Shown piece by piece: positions 41,302 to 48,246 of a stretch of DNA of 48,246 nt. The DNA comes from a virus, in IMG/VR virus record IMGVR_UViG_3300017783_000041, positions 1 to 48,246 of that record, one strand, 5' to 3'. A model generated the notes under the pieces. It saw only the letters and a program-made list of their open reading frames with translations, was not told the origin of the DNA and made no database searches. The position numbers and the translations under genes are program-made. Position 1 is the stretch's first letter. Each line of letters begins with the position of its first letter.

Positions 41302-41940
41302 TTATTTTAATTCTGTAGCGTTTATTAACATTGTTATAGAACTTTCAGTACTTGGAAATTCAGACACAGTTATTCCAAAATCTGCACTTGAAGCTGTTGA
41401 ACCGCTGTTCAAAACAAACCCATTACTTGAAGAAGATGTTAATAAATCCCTCTGTGAGTAAGTAGTTGAAGATGTCTTAACGTAAGCAATACCGGTGCAC
41501 TGTATACTTATTAAATTATACAAATCAGCAGAACCTTGTGTTTCTCCATTCCATGATACACCTATACATCTCTCTCCATCTGTACCTCCTAACTCTACTC
41601 TACCTTTAAAATTTGTTGACTCAGGAGCAGAAGAGTCTAACTCTGGTTGAACCCACTTTCTTCCAACATCTACTTCACCTGCTGACACATATGTGAACAT
41701 TGTAGCGTCTATAAAAGTGCCAGTTGGCACATCAAATCTAGGTTGTGGCCCAAATGGGTTTGCTGGCGCTAAAGGATTTCTGCAATAAGCCATAGTGCTT
41801 TGAAAAGCTCCATTAACTCCAGTAGTATAAAAAATAGTTTCTCCTGATTGTATATATATAGTACCTGGTCCTGATTCCGCTAAATCTATTATATCATCAT
41901 ATGTTCTGTCTCCGAAAGTGTGAAAGTTTTGAAAGCTCAT
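41302..41940 (-). CDS. Small tail-associated protein, TFGDRT paralogue
   Basis: 212 residues, beta-rich with few charged residues. Begins HTFGDRTYDDIIDLA, related to the starts of the next two genes (TWGSKTVAEM and TWGFKTYNQI). C-terminal half reads like a beta barrel (ISIQCTGIAYVKT-like strand). Probably a structural part of tail or baseplate. Tandem duplication is likely within this cluster. Confidence 0.55.
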   Translation of the reverse strand: MSFQNFHTFGDRTYDDIIDLAESGPGTIYIQSGETIFYTTGVNGAFQSTMAYCRNPLAPANPFGPQPRFDVPTGTFIDATMFTYVSAGEVDVGRKWVQPELDSSAPESTNFKGRVELGGTDGERCIGVSWNGETQGSADLYNLISIQCTGIAYVKTSSTTYSQRDLLTSSSSNGFVLNSGSTASSADFGITVSEFPSTESSITMLINATELK

Positions 41941-41949
41941 ATATTTTTT

Positions 41950-42504
41950 TTAAACGTATTCCACTGTTTGTAAAGCTGACCATGCTAACACTGTGTTTCC
42001 AGCTCCGTTACTAGCCTCTTCTAAAGTTTGGCAAACAACACCATCCGTTCCAAAAGTGGAACTTTCCACTGCTGAACCTTTAAGTTTACCATAGTCACCT
42101 AAAGAAACTTCATCTTCCCATAAAACTTCCCATTTACCCATAAAAGCAACTTGAACATAACATTTAATATCATTGTCGCTATTAACTCCTCTAATGGCTA
42201 TACCTGCGAATTCATCAATATCAAAATATGCAAGTGAAAAATTTCTACCTGCGTTCATATTACTAACCCCCATTGATATGCCTTTGTCTATGAACCCACT
42301 ACAAGTTAATATATAAGACTGATCGTTGACCCAAACTGGTCCAGGATTAGAAGATACCGCATCTGGATAGTTTTGCTCGTAAACACAAGTCTCCATTATA
42401 TTCCAATCTAAGTTCCAAACTGTGTCTCCAGGCTTAGCATTTAACAATTGCATTTCAGCAACTGTCTTACTTCCCCAAGTAAAAGGTAGTTTTTGATAAC
42501 TCAT
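41950..42504 (-). CDS. Small tail-associated protein, TWGSKT paralogue
   Basis: 184 residues. Starts YQKLPFTWGSKTVAEMQLLN followed by GDTVWNLDWN, the same opening as its neighbours. Rich in W and aromatic residues, beta-type. Shares a base with the stop of the gene before it. Likely a virion appendage component; no known domain. Confidence 0.55.
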   Translation of the reverse strand: MSYQKLPFTWGSKTVAEMQLLNAKPGDTVWNLDWNIMETCVYEQNYPDAVSSNPGPVWVNDQSYILTCSGFIDKGISMGVSNMNAGRNFSLAYFDIDEFAGIAIRGVNSDNDIKCYVQVAFMGKWEVLWEDEVSLGDYGKLKGSAVESSTFGTDGVVCQTLEEASNGAGNTVLAWSALQTVEYV

Positions 42505-43238
42505 TAGTATTGCTCTCTTTTAGTTCCCCATAATAGTATTAGATTACCTTCTTTGTGATCAGCATCTATTGGCACAGCGTCAGTAGATCTTATTATAGCG
42601 TGATTTCCGTCTATGATAGTTCCTGAAGGTAGTTGTGTTTCCCATTGATTAGGATTTGTTATAGAATTATCAACAAAAGCGTAGTTGGCTACAGTACTTA
42701 AACCCAGAGTCCCAACACCACCGGAATTAGCGGAAACTGCTTCAAGTTCGCTTCCTGAAATACCAACTGTTGTAACACCTCCGAAACCTTCACTGATTCT
42801 AACTGGCCATATTCCACTAGTAGCTATAGTTGCAATTGTCCCTGCTGAATAAGCTTGCAAAACTACACCAGCTGAAAACTCTCTCTCACTAGTGGCTGAT
42901 GCTATAGTTACTCTAGGAAGACTATACGTACCTGTACTGTTACTACTAACAACTACATAGTCCCCATTAAACGCTGTACCTGCGCTAATCAAAGTGGCTC
43001 TATATATGCCGGTACCAAACCAATAAACAGCTGTATTTCCACCTCTATCTCCAACAGGTAATATTTTAGCAGTTAAAAGTTTGTTGTTAGTTGAGCATAT
43101 AACTGTGTCTAAATTTCTCACTCTACTTTTGTCCCAGTATTCAGCCGCGCCAACAGTTTGACTATTAGGTGCGAATATTTGGTTGTAAGTTTTAAAACCC
43201 CAAGTAGTTCCGCCAGTATTAGAAGAAGTGTAGCTCAT
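42504..43238 (-). CDS. Small tail-associated protein, TWGFKT paralogue
   Basis: 244 residues. Starts SYTSSNTGGTTWGFKTYNQI and continues beta-rich with G, S, T repeats and no charge clusters. It belongs with the two following genes by its N-terminus. It lies 7 nt after the large fibre-like gene. Structural role inferred from position. Confidence 0.55.
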   Translation of the reverse strand: MSYTSSNTGGTTWGFKTYNQIFAPNSQTVGAAEYWDKSRVRNLDTVICSTNNKLLTAKILPVGDRGGNTAVYWFGTGIYRATLISAGTAFNGDYVVVSSNSTGTYSLPRVTIASATSEREFSAGVVLQAYSAGTIATIATSGIWPVRISEGFGGVTTVGISGSELEAVSANSGGVGTLGLSTVANYAFVDNSITNPNQWETQLPSGTIIDGNHAIIRSTDAVPIDADHKEGNLILLWGTKREQY

Positions 43239-43245
43239 TAGTTAT

Positions 43246-45714
43246 TTATTTTATATACCATAGTTTAACAGTGTTTAAACCATCAATGTAGACATGTGCT
43301 ATAAATTCATAATAAGTATTTACAGAACCTAATTGCAGATAATTAGCTGGTGTTGAAGTTCTATCAAACCCATCTATTAACTCACCCAAGTTTGAAGCTT
43401 TAACTAAAACCGAATCTGTAGTATAACTAGTGTAATCAATCCATTTAACCCCTATTGTTTCTCCGTTGGTAGTAGGTGAAGGTAGCACTACCAAGCCTTG
43501 TGCGCTTGATGATGTATCTACTAAAACCATTTCTCCAGCAGAAGCTGTGTAATTACCTGATGCAGGAGTAGGTGTTAAACCACCAGTAGGCGTGTTAACC
43601 CAAGATAGTTGTCCATTAGTATCTGATTGTAGTATTTGATCATTGGCTGGCGCAACTAGAGGTAGTTTTATATTGTAGTCTTCTGTAGTATAAGAAGATA
43701 AAGTTACAACTTTACTAGGGTTTGGAGATGGTTGTTGTGTTAAAAACTGTATAGAAGCTGGTGTCGTGATTGGGAATTCTCCTGAAGTAAAGTAACCACT
43801 AAGTTTTAATATACCTCTTTTATTTGTCGTTCCTGTATTAGCTAATTGTAGAATTTTATCATTACCGCTTGTTGTGAAGTTAAATCCTTCATCACGGGTA
43901 AAATCTTGAGCACTGGCTCCAGTAGTGAACTGTACATCTCCAGCATTACCTGGGGCTGGTGTTGTAGGTGTAACTACCCATGATAAATCACCAGAAGCGT
44001 TAGACTGTAATATTCTATTACCTGTAGGTGCTGCACTTGGAAGAGTTATAGTGTAGTCTGCACTTGGATTAGCTCTTAACCTTAACGTGTTAGTAGCTGA
44101 AGCATTTACAAACTCTATAGCTGCACTATCATTATTTAACCCAGCGGCTCCAGAAAAGTTAGAACCATAAAGTTTTAAAACTCCACCATTTAAATTATCT
44201 GTAGAAGCACCTATTTCAAGTGTAGTTATAGAAGTAGGAAAACCACCTTGATCATTACCACTTACTTTAATATGCTTTAATTTACCAGAATCAAAAGCGT
44301 TTCCAGTTGCATCTGTAAATTGTAATTGACCTACATCTCCTGAAACTTTAAAGTTATTCCACCACGTGCTGCTTAAATAACCGTCAGCTAAAGTATCAGC
44401 TTCCGGTATTGAAATATCAGGTGCTGTAGTACCATTGGTTACTACTATGGGAGCGTCAGCTGTAACTTCAGAAATACCACTTTGAGTAACCCATTCAGGA
44501 GCATCTCCAGTTGAGTTAACAGCTAGAACTTTACCAGCATCAGGCGCAGACATACCTAGCTTAGTTAACGATGTTGTCGAATTTGCATAAAGTATATCAC
44601 CAACGTTATAAGAACTAAATCCAGTTCCACCATTCGCAGCTACTAAAGTTCCATCAACATCAACTACACCGCCTGTGTCAGTATTTGGTGTTAACCCAGT
44701 TGTTCCAAAGTTTATTGTGCTTACAAAAGCACTACCTGACCATTCAGCTGATAGTCCATTTGAAGTTAATACTTGACCACTTGTTCCTATGCCTAACTGT
44801 TCTGGAACACCGTCATTGTCACCTATCCATATAGATCCTTGAGGTATATTAGGTAAATCGTTTGTTCTACCGATGCAAGACACTTGTATAGATCCATTAG
44901 CTCCAGTCTTTGTTATTATACCTACGTTTTGTATTAAGTCAGTATTTATAGGTTTTACTATAGTCAGATTATTTGTAGACCCGGTGTTGTCAATATAAAC
45001 TATTTCGTTTATAGATGATCCAGATGCTCCAGTTATAACATTAGTGTTTATATCTTCTAACACACCGGTGATTATCATTTTACCAGTAGTGTTTTGAGAA
45101 TAATCTTCTAAAGCTATACCAACCGCTGGCATTTTAGCGTCGTCAGTTGCGTCGGCTATACCTACTGTTGGTATACCTGGATTACTACCAAAACCTTGCC
45201 CAGAAACGTATAAAGCGTCTCCTTTTGAAACTTGCTCGCTTATTCTAACGTTTTCTACTGTTGTTGAACCAGATATATCTACTGTAACTTCACCTGCGTT
45301 CTCAGTTGCTACTACACCAGGGCCTGTAAAGTTTATTAACGAGGGATCTGAAGCTAGTGCTGAACCTTCATATTCTATGCTAAATCCAGAAGCTGGGGTA
45401 CCCCAAGTTCCATCACCTCTTAAGTAAGTGGAACCTGTACCTCCAGGTGGTACGTAACCAGCGTTATCCCCACCATCATATTTATTTATAGAAAATGTTA
45501 CACTACCCGTGTTAGAGTCCAAAGAAAGAGCGTCTTGAATACCGGTAGATACACCATTTGTTGAGAAAATACTAAAAACACCAGTACTACCGCCTCCAGG
45601 TAACGTATCTATTGATATAGTCTTTGTTTTGTTATTATCTACAGAGTCAGATATTAAAATCAAGTCTCCGTTAGAAGGTACTGCTTTACGCGGGTAAGTA
45701 TACTTTATAGCCAT
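43246..45714 (-). CDS. Tail fibre-like protein
   Basis: 822 residues from the ATG at 45714. Head module IKYTYPRKAV... then a G/S/T-rich repetitive shaft with phrases LRGDGTWGTP, VLTSNGLSAEW, LQSNASGDLSWV and LQSDTNGQLSWV, common in phage tail fibres. C-terminal end is beta-rich with YYEFIAHVYIDG. An ATG at 45753 would overlap the previous gene by 29 nt and adds an unrelated 13-residue start; the internal ATG was preferred because its MAIKYTYP start is shared by another protein (40623-41285). Probably recognises host surface. Confidence 0.7.
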   Translation of the reverse strand: MAIKYTYPRKAVPSNGDLILISDSVDNNKTKTISIDTLPGGGSTGVFSIFSTNGVSTGIQDALSLDSNTGSVTFSINKYDGGDNAGYVPPGGTGSTYLRGDGTWGTPASGFSIEYEGSALASDPSLINFTGPGVVATENAGEVTVDISGSTTVENVRISEQVSKGDALYVSGQGFGSNPGIPTVGIADATDDAKMPAVGIALEDYSQNTTGKMIITGVLEDINTNVITGASGSSINEIVYIDNTGSTNNLTIVKPINTDLIQNVGIITKTGANGSIQVSCIGRTNDLPNIPQGSIWIGDNDGVPEQLGIGTSGQVLTSNGLSAEWSGSAFVSTINFGTTGLTPNTDTGGVVDVDGTLVAANGGTGFSSYNVGDILYANSTTSLTKLGMSAPDAGKVLAVNSTGDAPEWVTQSGISEVTADAPIVVTNGTTAPDISIPEADTLADGYLSSTWWNNFKVSGDVGQLQFTDATGNAFDSGKLKHIKVSGNDQGGFPTSITTLEIGASTDNLNGGVLKLYGSNFSGAAGLNNDSAAIEFVNASATNTLRLRANPSADYTITLPSAAPTGNRILQSNASGDLSWVVTPTTPAPGNAGDVQFTTGASAQDFTRDEGFNFTTSGNDKILQLANTGTTNKRGILKLSGYFTSGEFPITTPASIQFLTQQPSPNPSKVVTLSSYTTEDYNIKLPLVAPANDQILQSDTNGQLSWVNTPTGGLTPTPASGNYTASAGEMVLVDTSSSAQGLVVLPSPTTNGETIGVKWIDYTSYTTDSVLVKASNLGELIDGFDRTSTPANYLQLGSVNTYYEFIAHVYIDGLNTVKLWYIK

Positions 45715-45724
45715 GTTTAATTTA

Positions 45725-46840
45725 TTATTTTGAACTAGCAGAAACCCAATCAATAATAAACAATGTGTTATCTTTGTTTCTACCTGGTTGTGATATTTTT
45801 TGATGAGTTACTTTATATCCGCTTTTAACTAGTGCGTATATTTCAGTTCCTGAAACCTCATCTCCTGTTAGTTTTATTTTAGTTTCACCTTTATAGCAAG
45901 CTTCTTTTATTTTGTCAATTATACCTCCGATGTCTAAATTAAAAAGACTTTCTCTAGTTAGAGATAGCGCAGATTTAGCTTCAAATATTTTATTATTCTT
46001 TATATTTTCAGCTATTACTTCATCAACAATTTCATCATCGCCATCCCCATCAATGCCCATTTCTACTTTAAGTTCAGTTATTACAACTTCTGAATCACCG
46101 GCAAGATCATCCAATTCACTTGTAATACCTGTGTAGTCACCCTTTAGTATACCACCTTTTCTATCCTGCTTAACAAAAGAATCTTCTATAGCTTCTTTTC
46201 TTTCAGCTTTTTCTTCATTATATCTATTAATAAGATCGCTGTTGTCAATGTTATTTGTAATCCAATCATTAGCTATTGGAGTCATTAGCTCAACAACATC
46301 TTTACTTATTACTTTATCAAAATCATCTTTAGAATATCTATCAATTGCTGTTTTCAAATCATTATAAGCTTGTTCAAAGTTGTCTTTTTCAGCAAGATCT
46401 GAAATAGCACCATGAAGAGTGTTGTATCTAGCTTCAGCAGCATCATCTATATCTTTTTGTCTCTGCTTAACAGTACTGTCAAATGTTGCTCTAGCGTCTG
46501 TCCAGTCGTCTTCTTTAGCTTCTACGTAATCTGGATCTGTTAATTCAAATATTTGCTCTCCTCCAAAAGCGTATTTGTTCTCTCCCACTAAAATCTCTGT
46601 AGAAACTTGTGAAATTAAACCTTTTCTACCATTTAATATATTTACTAACTCTTCAAAGCCACTAGAGTTTGCACCAGTTAAGGTTATACCGTCCGATATG
46701 ACTGTAATTAACTCAGCTTCAGAACTTGAAAATTTTGATGAAGACGTTGAAACGTCTATTTGAAATTTTTCTAATGCTTCATCTATTTCATCTTTTAATC
46801 TTTGAAGATCTGCTATATCACTTTTTTTAACTAATGCCAT
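45725..46840 (-). CDS. Coiled-coil structural protein
   Basis: 371 residues. Residues 1-40 and 120-260 are helical and charged. The C-terminal 70 residues form an alpha-beta module (IIDKIKEACYKGETKIKLTG, then ALVKSGYKVTHQKISQPG) ending in FIIDWVSAS, which I recall at the C-terminus of structural proteins in several marine phages. Function unknown; possible chaperone or fibre connector. The start shares one base with the previous stop. Confidence 0.6.
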   Translation of the reverse strand: MALVKKSDIADLQRLKDEIDEALEKFQIDVSTSSSKFSSSEAELITVISDGITLTGANSSGFEELVNILNGRKGLISQVSTEILVGENKYAFGGEQIFELTDPDYVEAKEDDWTDARATFDSTVKQRQKDIDDAAEARYNTLHGAISDLAEKDNFEQAYNDLKTAIDRYSKDDFDKVISKDVVELMTPIANDWITNNIDNSDLINRYNEEKAERKEAIEDSFVKQDRKGGILKGDYTGITSELDDLAGDSEVVITELKVEMGIDGDGDDEIVDEVIAENIKNNKIFEAKSALSLTRESLFNLDIGGIIDKIKEACYKGETKIKLTGDEVSGTEIYALVKSGYKVTHQKISQPGRNKDNTLFIIDWVSASSK

Positions 46841-47109
46841 TATTTTTTGTTTTTACGTTTTGTTTTTTTATTTTTACCTTCTTTTTTAGTTCCATTACCG
46901 TCATTGCCTCTGTTACGCTTGACAGTTTCAAACTTATTATCTTCGTGGTCAAAGTCTAAACCTTTTAAAGAGTCCTTTCCATGTAACTTAATATAGATTC
47001 TTCTTCTTCTTTGATTCTCCGCCTTCTTTTTTCTTCTAGCCGGTGTCATAGCCGCTTTTTTATCTCTTACAGCTTTTCTTTTAGCTGCCTCCTTGCTTAG
47101 TTTTGCCAT
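46840..47109 (-). CDS. Basic protein with degenerate HNH-like core, first gene of the late block
   Basis: 89 residues, strongly basic. KGLDFDHEDNKFETVKRNRG resembles the H-N core of HNH proteins but lacks a convincing second histidine, so nuclease activity is doubtful. The ends are K/R-rich. It is the promoter-proximal gene of the late block and its leader begins about 12 nt after a Bacteroidetes-like promoter candidate at 47128-47135. A DNA-binding role is likely from charge. Confidence 0.55.
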   Translation of the reverse strand: MAKLSKEAAKRKAVRDKKAAMTPARRKKKAENQRRRRIYIKLHGKDSLKGLDFDHEDNKFETVKRNRGNDGNGTKKEGKNKKTKRKNKK

Positions 47110-47154
47110 AATTTAAGATATTACATGCAAATACAGCAATTTACTAGCAAAAAA

Positions 47155-47202
47155 TGTGACAATTGCCTGTTATTCTAAGCTTATTAACAACCTAATGTCA
47201 CA
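47155..47202 (+). repeat. Dyad element, copy 1
   Basis: 48 nt bounded by TGTGACA and its reverse complement TGTCACA, with an inner imperfect palindrome around TAAGCTTA. The first 22 nt match copy 2 at 47792 at 20 positions (TGTGACAAT, W, GCCTGTTA). T-rich sequence follows on both sides, so it may act as a hairpin terminator or as a binding site. Confidence 0.65.
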
Positions 47203-47245
47203 GTTTTATTTTTTATTATTTAAATATATAGAGTTATAGTCCTAT

Positions 47246-47275
47246 ACCCCTAACCTACTGATTATCAGTCAGTTA
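47246..47275 (+). repeat. 30-nt control-region repeat, copy A
   Basis: ACCCCTA, ACC, TACTGATTATCAG, TC, AGTTA. It matches copy B at 23 of 30 positions and contains the near-palindrome CTGATTATCAG. The start-to-start spacing is 54 nt. Confidence 0.6.
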
Positions 47276-47299
47276 CAAAACGGAATTTAAGAAATGCAG

Positions 47300-47329
47300 C
47301 CCCCTATGTTATTGATTATCAGCGAGTTA
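47300..47329 (+). repeat. 30-nt control-region repeat, copy B
   Basis: CCCCCTA, TGT, TATTGATTATCAG, CG, AGTTA. The core TGATTATCAG and the end AGTTA are identical to copy A. Iteron-like spacing suggests a repressor, activator or initiator site. Confidence 0.6.
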
Positions 47330-47401
47330 TGTTTACGTTTTTATATTTATATTACATAATTTTATTTAACTTTTTTAAATATATATTAATATTTATATTT
47401 T

Positions 47402-47437
47402 ACAGACTAACTACGATACATTATAGATAATATTAAT
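47402..47437 (+). repeat. 36-nt element, copy 1
   Basis: ACAGACTAACTACG, a 9-nt variable centre, then AGATAATATTAAT. It is 27 of 36 identical to copy 2. The AGATAATA end resembles a -10 box (TATAAT). Confidence 0.6.
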
Positions 47438-47478
47438 GTAACAAACAAACAAACTAAATTAAATAAACAAAACAAGTT

Positions 47479-47514
47479 ACAAACTAATTACGACGATCAA
47501 TAGATAATAATAAT
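47479..47514 (+). repeat. 36-nt element, copy 2, upstream of the 76-residue gene
   Basis: ACAAACTAATTACG, a 9-nt variable centre, then AGATAATAATAAT. It ends 36 nt before the ATG at 47551, so a promoter whose transcript starts shortly after the element is plausible. Confidence 0.65.
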
Positions 47515-47550
47515 AACTAAAATAAATATAAATAAATAAAATAAATAACT

Positions 47551-47781
47551 ATGAATAATATAACAACTAAAAGATTTGTAATCAGAAAATCACTAATCGG
47601 TACTAATACAGTAATCACTTTCACTAATAAAAAAGATATTACATTCACTTATGATCACGACGAAGTATACTCTACTTTTCAAGAAAAGTTTGAATCAATG
47701 AAGTGTTTTCAAGAATACAAGTCATATACTAATAGTAATACTGTACCAGCTTTCGCTAGATCACTCGCAGAAATAGCTTAA
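47551..47781 (+). CDS. Small hypothetical protein, first right-arm gene
   Basis: 76 residues, mixed alpha-beta, with FVIRKSLIGTNTVITFTNKK and TFTYDHDEVYSTFQEKFESM. No family recognised. It is the first gene reading right from the control region and is flanked by a 36-nt element and dyad copy 2. Early or host-takeover genes often lie in such places; this is inferred from layout only. Confidence 0.6.
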   Translation: MNNITTKRFVIRKSLIGTNTVITFTNKKDITFTYDHDEVYSTFQEKFESMKCFQEYKSYTNSNTVPAFARSLAEIA

Positions 47782-47791
47782 GTAAGTAACA

Positions 47792-47838
47792 TGTGACAAT
47801 AGCCTGTTACTCTTATATTCTAATAGGCTTATGTCATA
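47792..47838 (+). repeat. Dyad element, copy 2
   Basis: 47 nt running from TGTGACA to TGTCATA, with AGCCT and AGGCT as inner arms separated by a 19-nt loop region. It lies 10 nt after the stop of the 76-residue gene. The left half matches copy 1. A transcript-ending or processing hairpin is possible, although no strong T run follows. Confidence 0.6.
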
Positions 47839-47926
47839 CTATTCTAACTTATTATCAATGAGATAATGAGAGGTGGAGAATAATACCTACTAAACAAAAA
47901 TAACTAATAAATAATTATACACCTTT

Positions 47927-47961
47927 ACAAACTAAAAACGATGCAGTAAAGATAATATAAT
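47927..47961 (+). repeat. 36-nt element, copy 3, upstream of a possible AUA-start ORF
   Basis: ACAAACTAAAAACG, a 9-nt variable centre, then AGATAATATAAT. Same fixed spacing as the other two copies, and it is 5 nt before the ORF at 47967. The rest of 47839-47926 contains no ORF that I can support. Confidence 0.6.
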
Positions 47962-47966
47962 AAACA

Positions 47967-48113
47967 ATAACAAAAGTCTTAGTTGATGGTAATACTTTAG
48001 AGACTATAAATATAACGAATATATTACTCAGTTTAACTGATGAGAGTTTAATACTCGAAACTGTAAGTCGAACTCCACTTATTAAAGTAGTGATACGAGA
48101 GCGCAAGTCTTAA
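47967..48113 (+). CDS. Possible small gene with a non-ATG (ATA) start
   Basis: 48 codons if counted from ATA at 47967. The frame is open from a TAA at 47961-47963 and contains no ATG. The translation looks protein-like (TKVLVDGNTLETINITN, then LSLTDESLILETVSRTPLIK). An A/T-rich leader and the 36-nt element lie directly upstream. ATA starts are rare, so a sequencing error, a missed start or chance are alternatives. Confidence 0.4.
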   Translation: MTKVLVDGNTLETINITNILLSLTDESLILETVSRTPLIKVVIRERKS

Positions 48114-48133
48114 ACAATAAAATAATAACTATT

Positions 48134-48246
48134 ATGAATAAAGAAGAAATGGAAGAAACTCTTGTAGAGTTGATAGAAAATAATGAATTAACAGAATTTC
48201 AACTTGACTATATATTAAAGTGGTTAAGCGGTAATGGCTATGTAAA
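48134..48246 (+). CDS. Hypothetical protein, cut by the window edge
   Basis: 37 codons are seen; the frame is still open at the window edge. Acidic helical start NKEEMEETLVELIENNELTE, then FQLDYILKWLSGNGY. Leader ATAATAACTATTATG is typical for this genome. Function not recognised. Confidence 0.6.
   Translation, partial: MNKEEMEETLVELIENNELTEFQLDYILKWLSGNGYV

Larger units (their letters stand above)
47110..47550. promoter_or_regulatory. Divergent control region without a long ORF
   Basis: 441 nt, extremely AT-rich, between the late block (-) and small right-hand genes (+). It carries a dyad element at 47155-47202, a 30-nt repeat pair at 47246-47275 and 47300-47329, and two 36-nt repeats at 47402-47437 and 47479-47514. 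On the - strand TGTATTTG (47128-47135) resembles the Bacteroidetes -7 element TAnnTTTG with one mismatch, 19 nt before the first late ATG; a good -33 element was not found. Likely promoters for both arms, possibly a replication origin. Confidence 0.6.

Noticed and set aside
45715-45753. Upstream ATG extension of the fibre-like gene
   Set aside because: It would overlap the previous gene by 29 nt and add 13 residues absent from the paralogue; the internal ATG begins the shared MAI-Y-T-Y-P module.
47110-47550. CRISPR-like array or tRNA genes in the repeat-rich region
   Set aside because: Repeat copies are two or three with unequal spacing and divergence, there are no cas genes, and no cloverleaf with TTC-arm was recognised.

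Overview
The window is AT-rich (roughly one third G+C by eye) and reads as most of the virion half of a podovirus-like, tailed double-stranded DNA phage from seawater. Virtually no start codon is preceded by a Shine-Dalgarno-type GGAGG. Starts sit behind A/T-only leaders, which is typical of Bacteroidetes translation. Together with LamG-rich adhesins and a gene set I remember from uncultured marine podoviruses and Cellulophaga-type podoviruses, this suggests a marine flavobacterial host. The host is an inference; no host gene, integrase, tRNA or CRISPR array is visible.

Layout. On the + strand at the left edge is the 3' half of a class II (B12-dependent) monomeric ribonucleotide reductase, then a 12-codon cysteine-rich mini-ORF and a bidirectional terminator (about 1222-1290). 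From there to 47109 everything is on the - strand, in one tightly packed late block read right to left. In transcription order it holds: a basic HNH-like protein, a coiled-coil protein, a fibre-like protein and four small beta-rich proteins (47109-40623); a small ORF and a GroEL/GroES pair (40564-38441); a lysis and small-virion-protein cassette with winged-helix protein, glycine-zipper protein, mini membrane proteins, M15 peptidase, spanin-like protein, a minigluzincin-like protein and a 3TM holin (38427-33753); LamG adhesins (33443-28450); small conserved genes including a tandem GroES-fold protein; terminase small and large subunits, portal, scaffold and major capsid protein (27156-19573); neck, adaptor and a giant nozzle protein (19506-11780); three ejection proteins, the last a 2675-residue polyvalent protein; and a final basic protein. 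Two strong intrinsic terminators flank the gene just after the capsid gene.

At 47110-47550 a divergent control region carries several families of short repeats. To its right small + strand genes begin. They point away from the late block, and the reductase at the left edge points towards the end of the late block, so the genome appears to have one divergent and one convergent transcription boundary, as expected of a circular or circularly permuted map of which this window shows only part.

How it works together. The reductase would supply deoxynucleotides. Terminase, portal, scaffold and capsid build the head. Adaptor and nozzle proteins form a short tail carrying LamG and fibre-type receptor-binding proteins. 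The polyvalent ejection protein combines an HExxH metalloprotease-like site, a sigma-70 region-2-like segment and a complete HAD phosphatase-like domain, so it could act on the host envelope, RNA polymerase and nucleotides at entry. The chaperonin pair probably folds the very large virion proteins. The holin, M15 peptidase and spanin-like protein lyse the cell.
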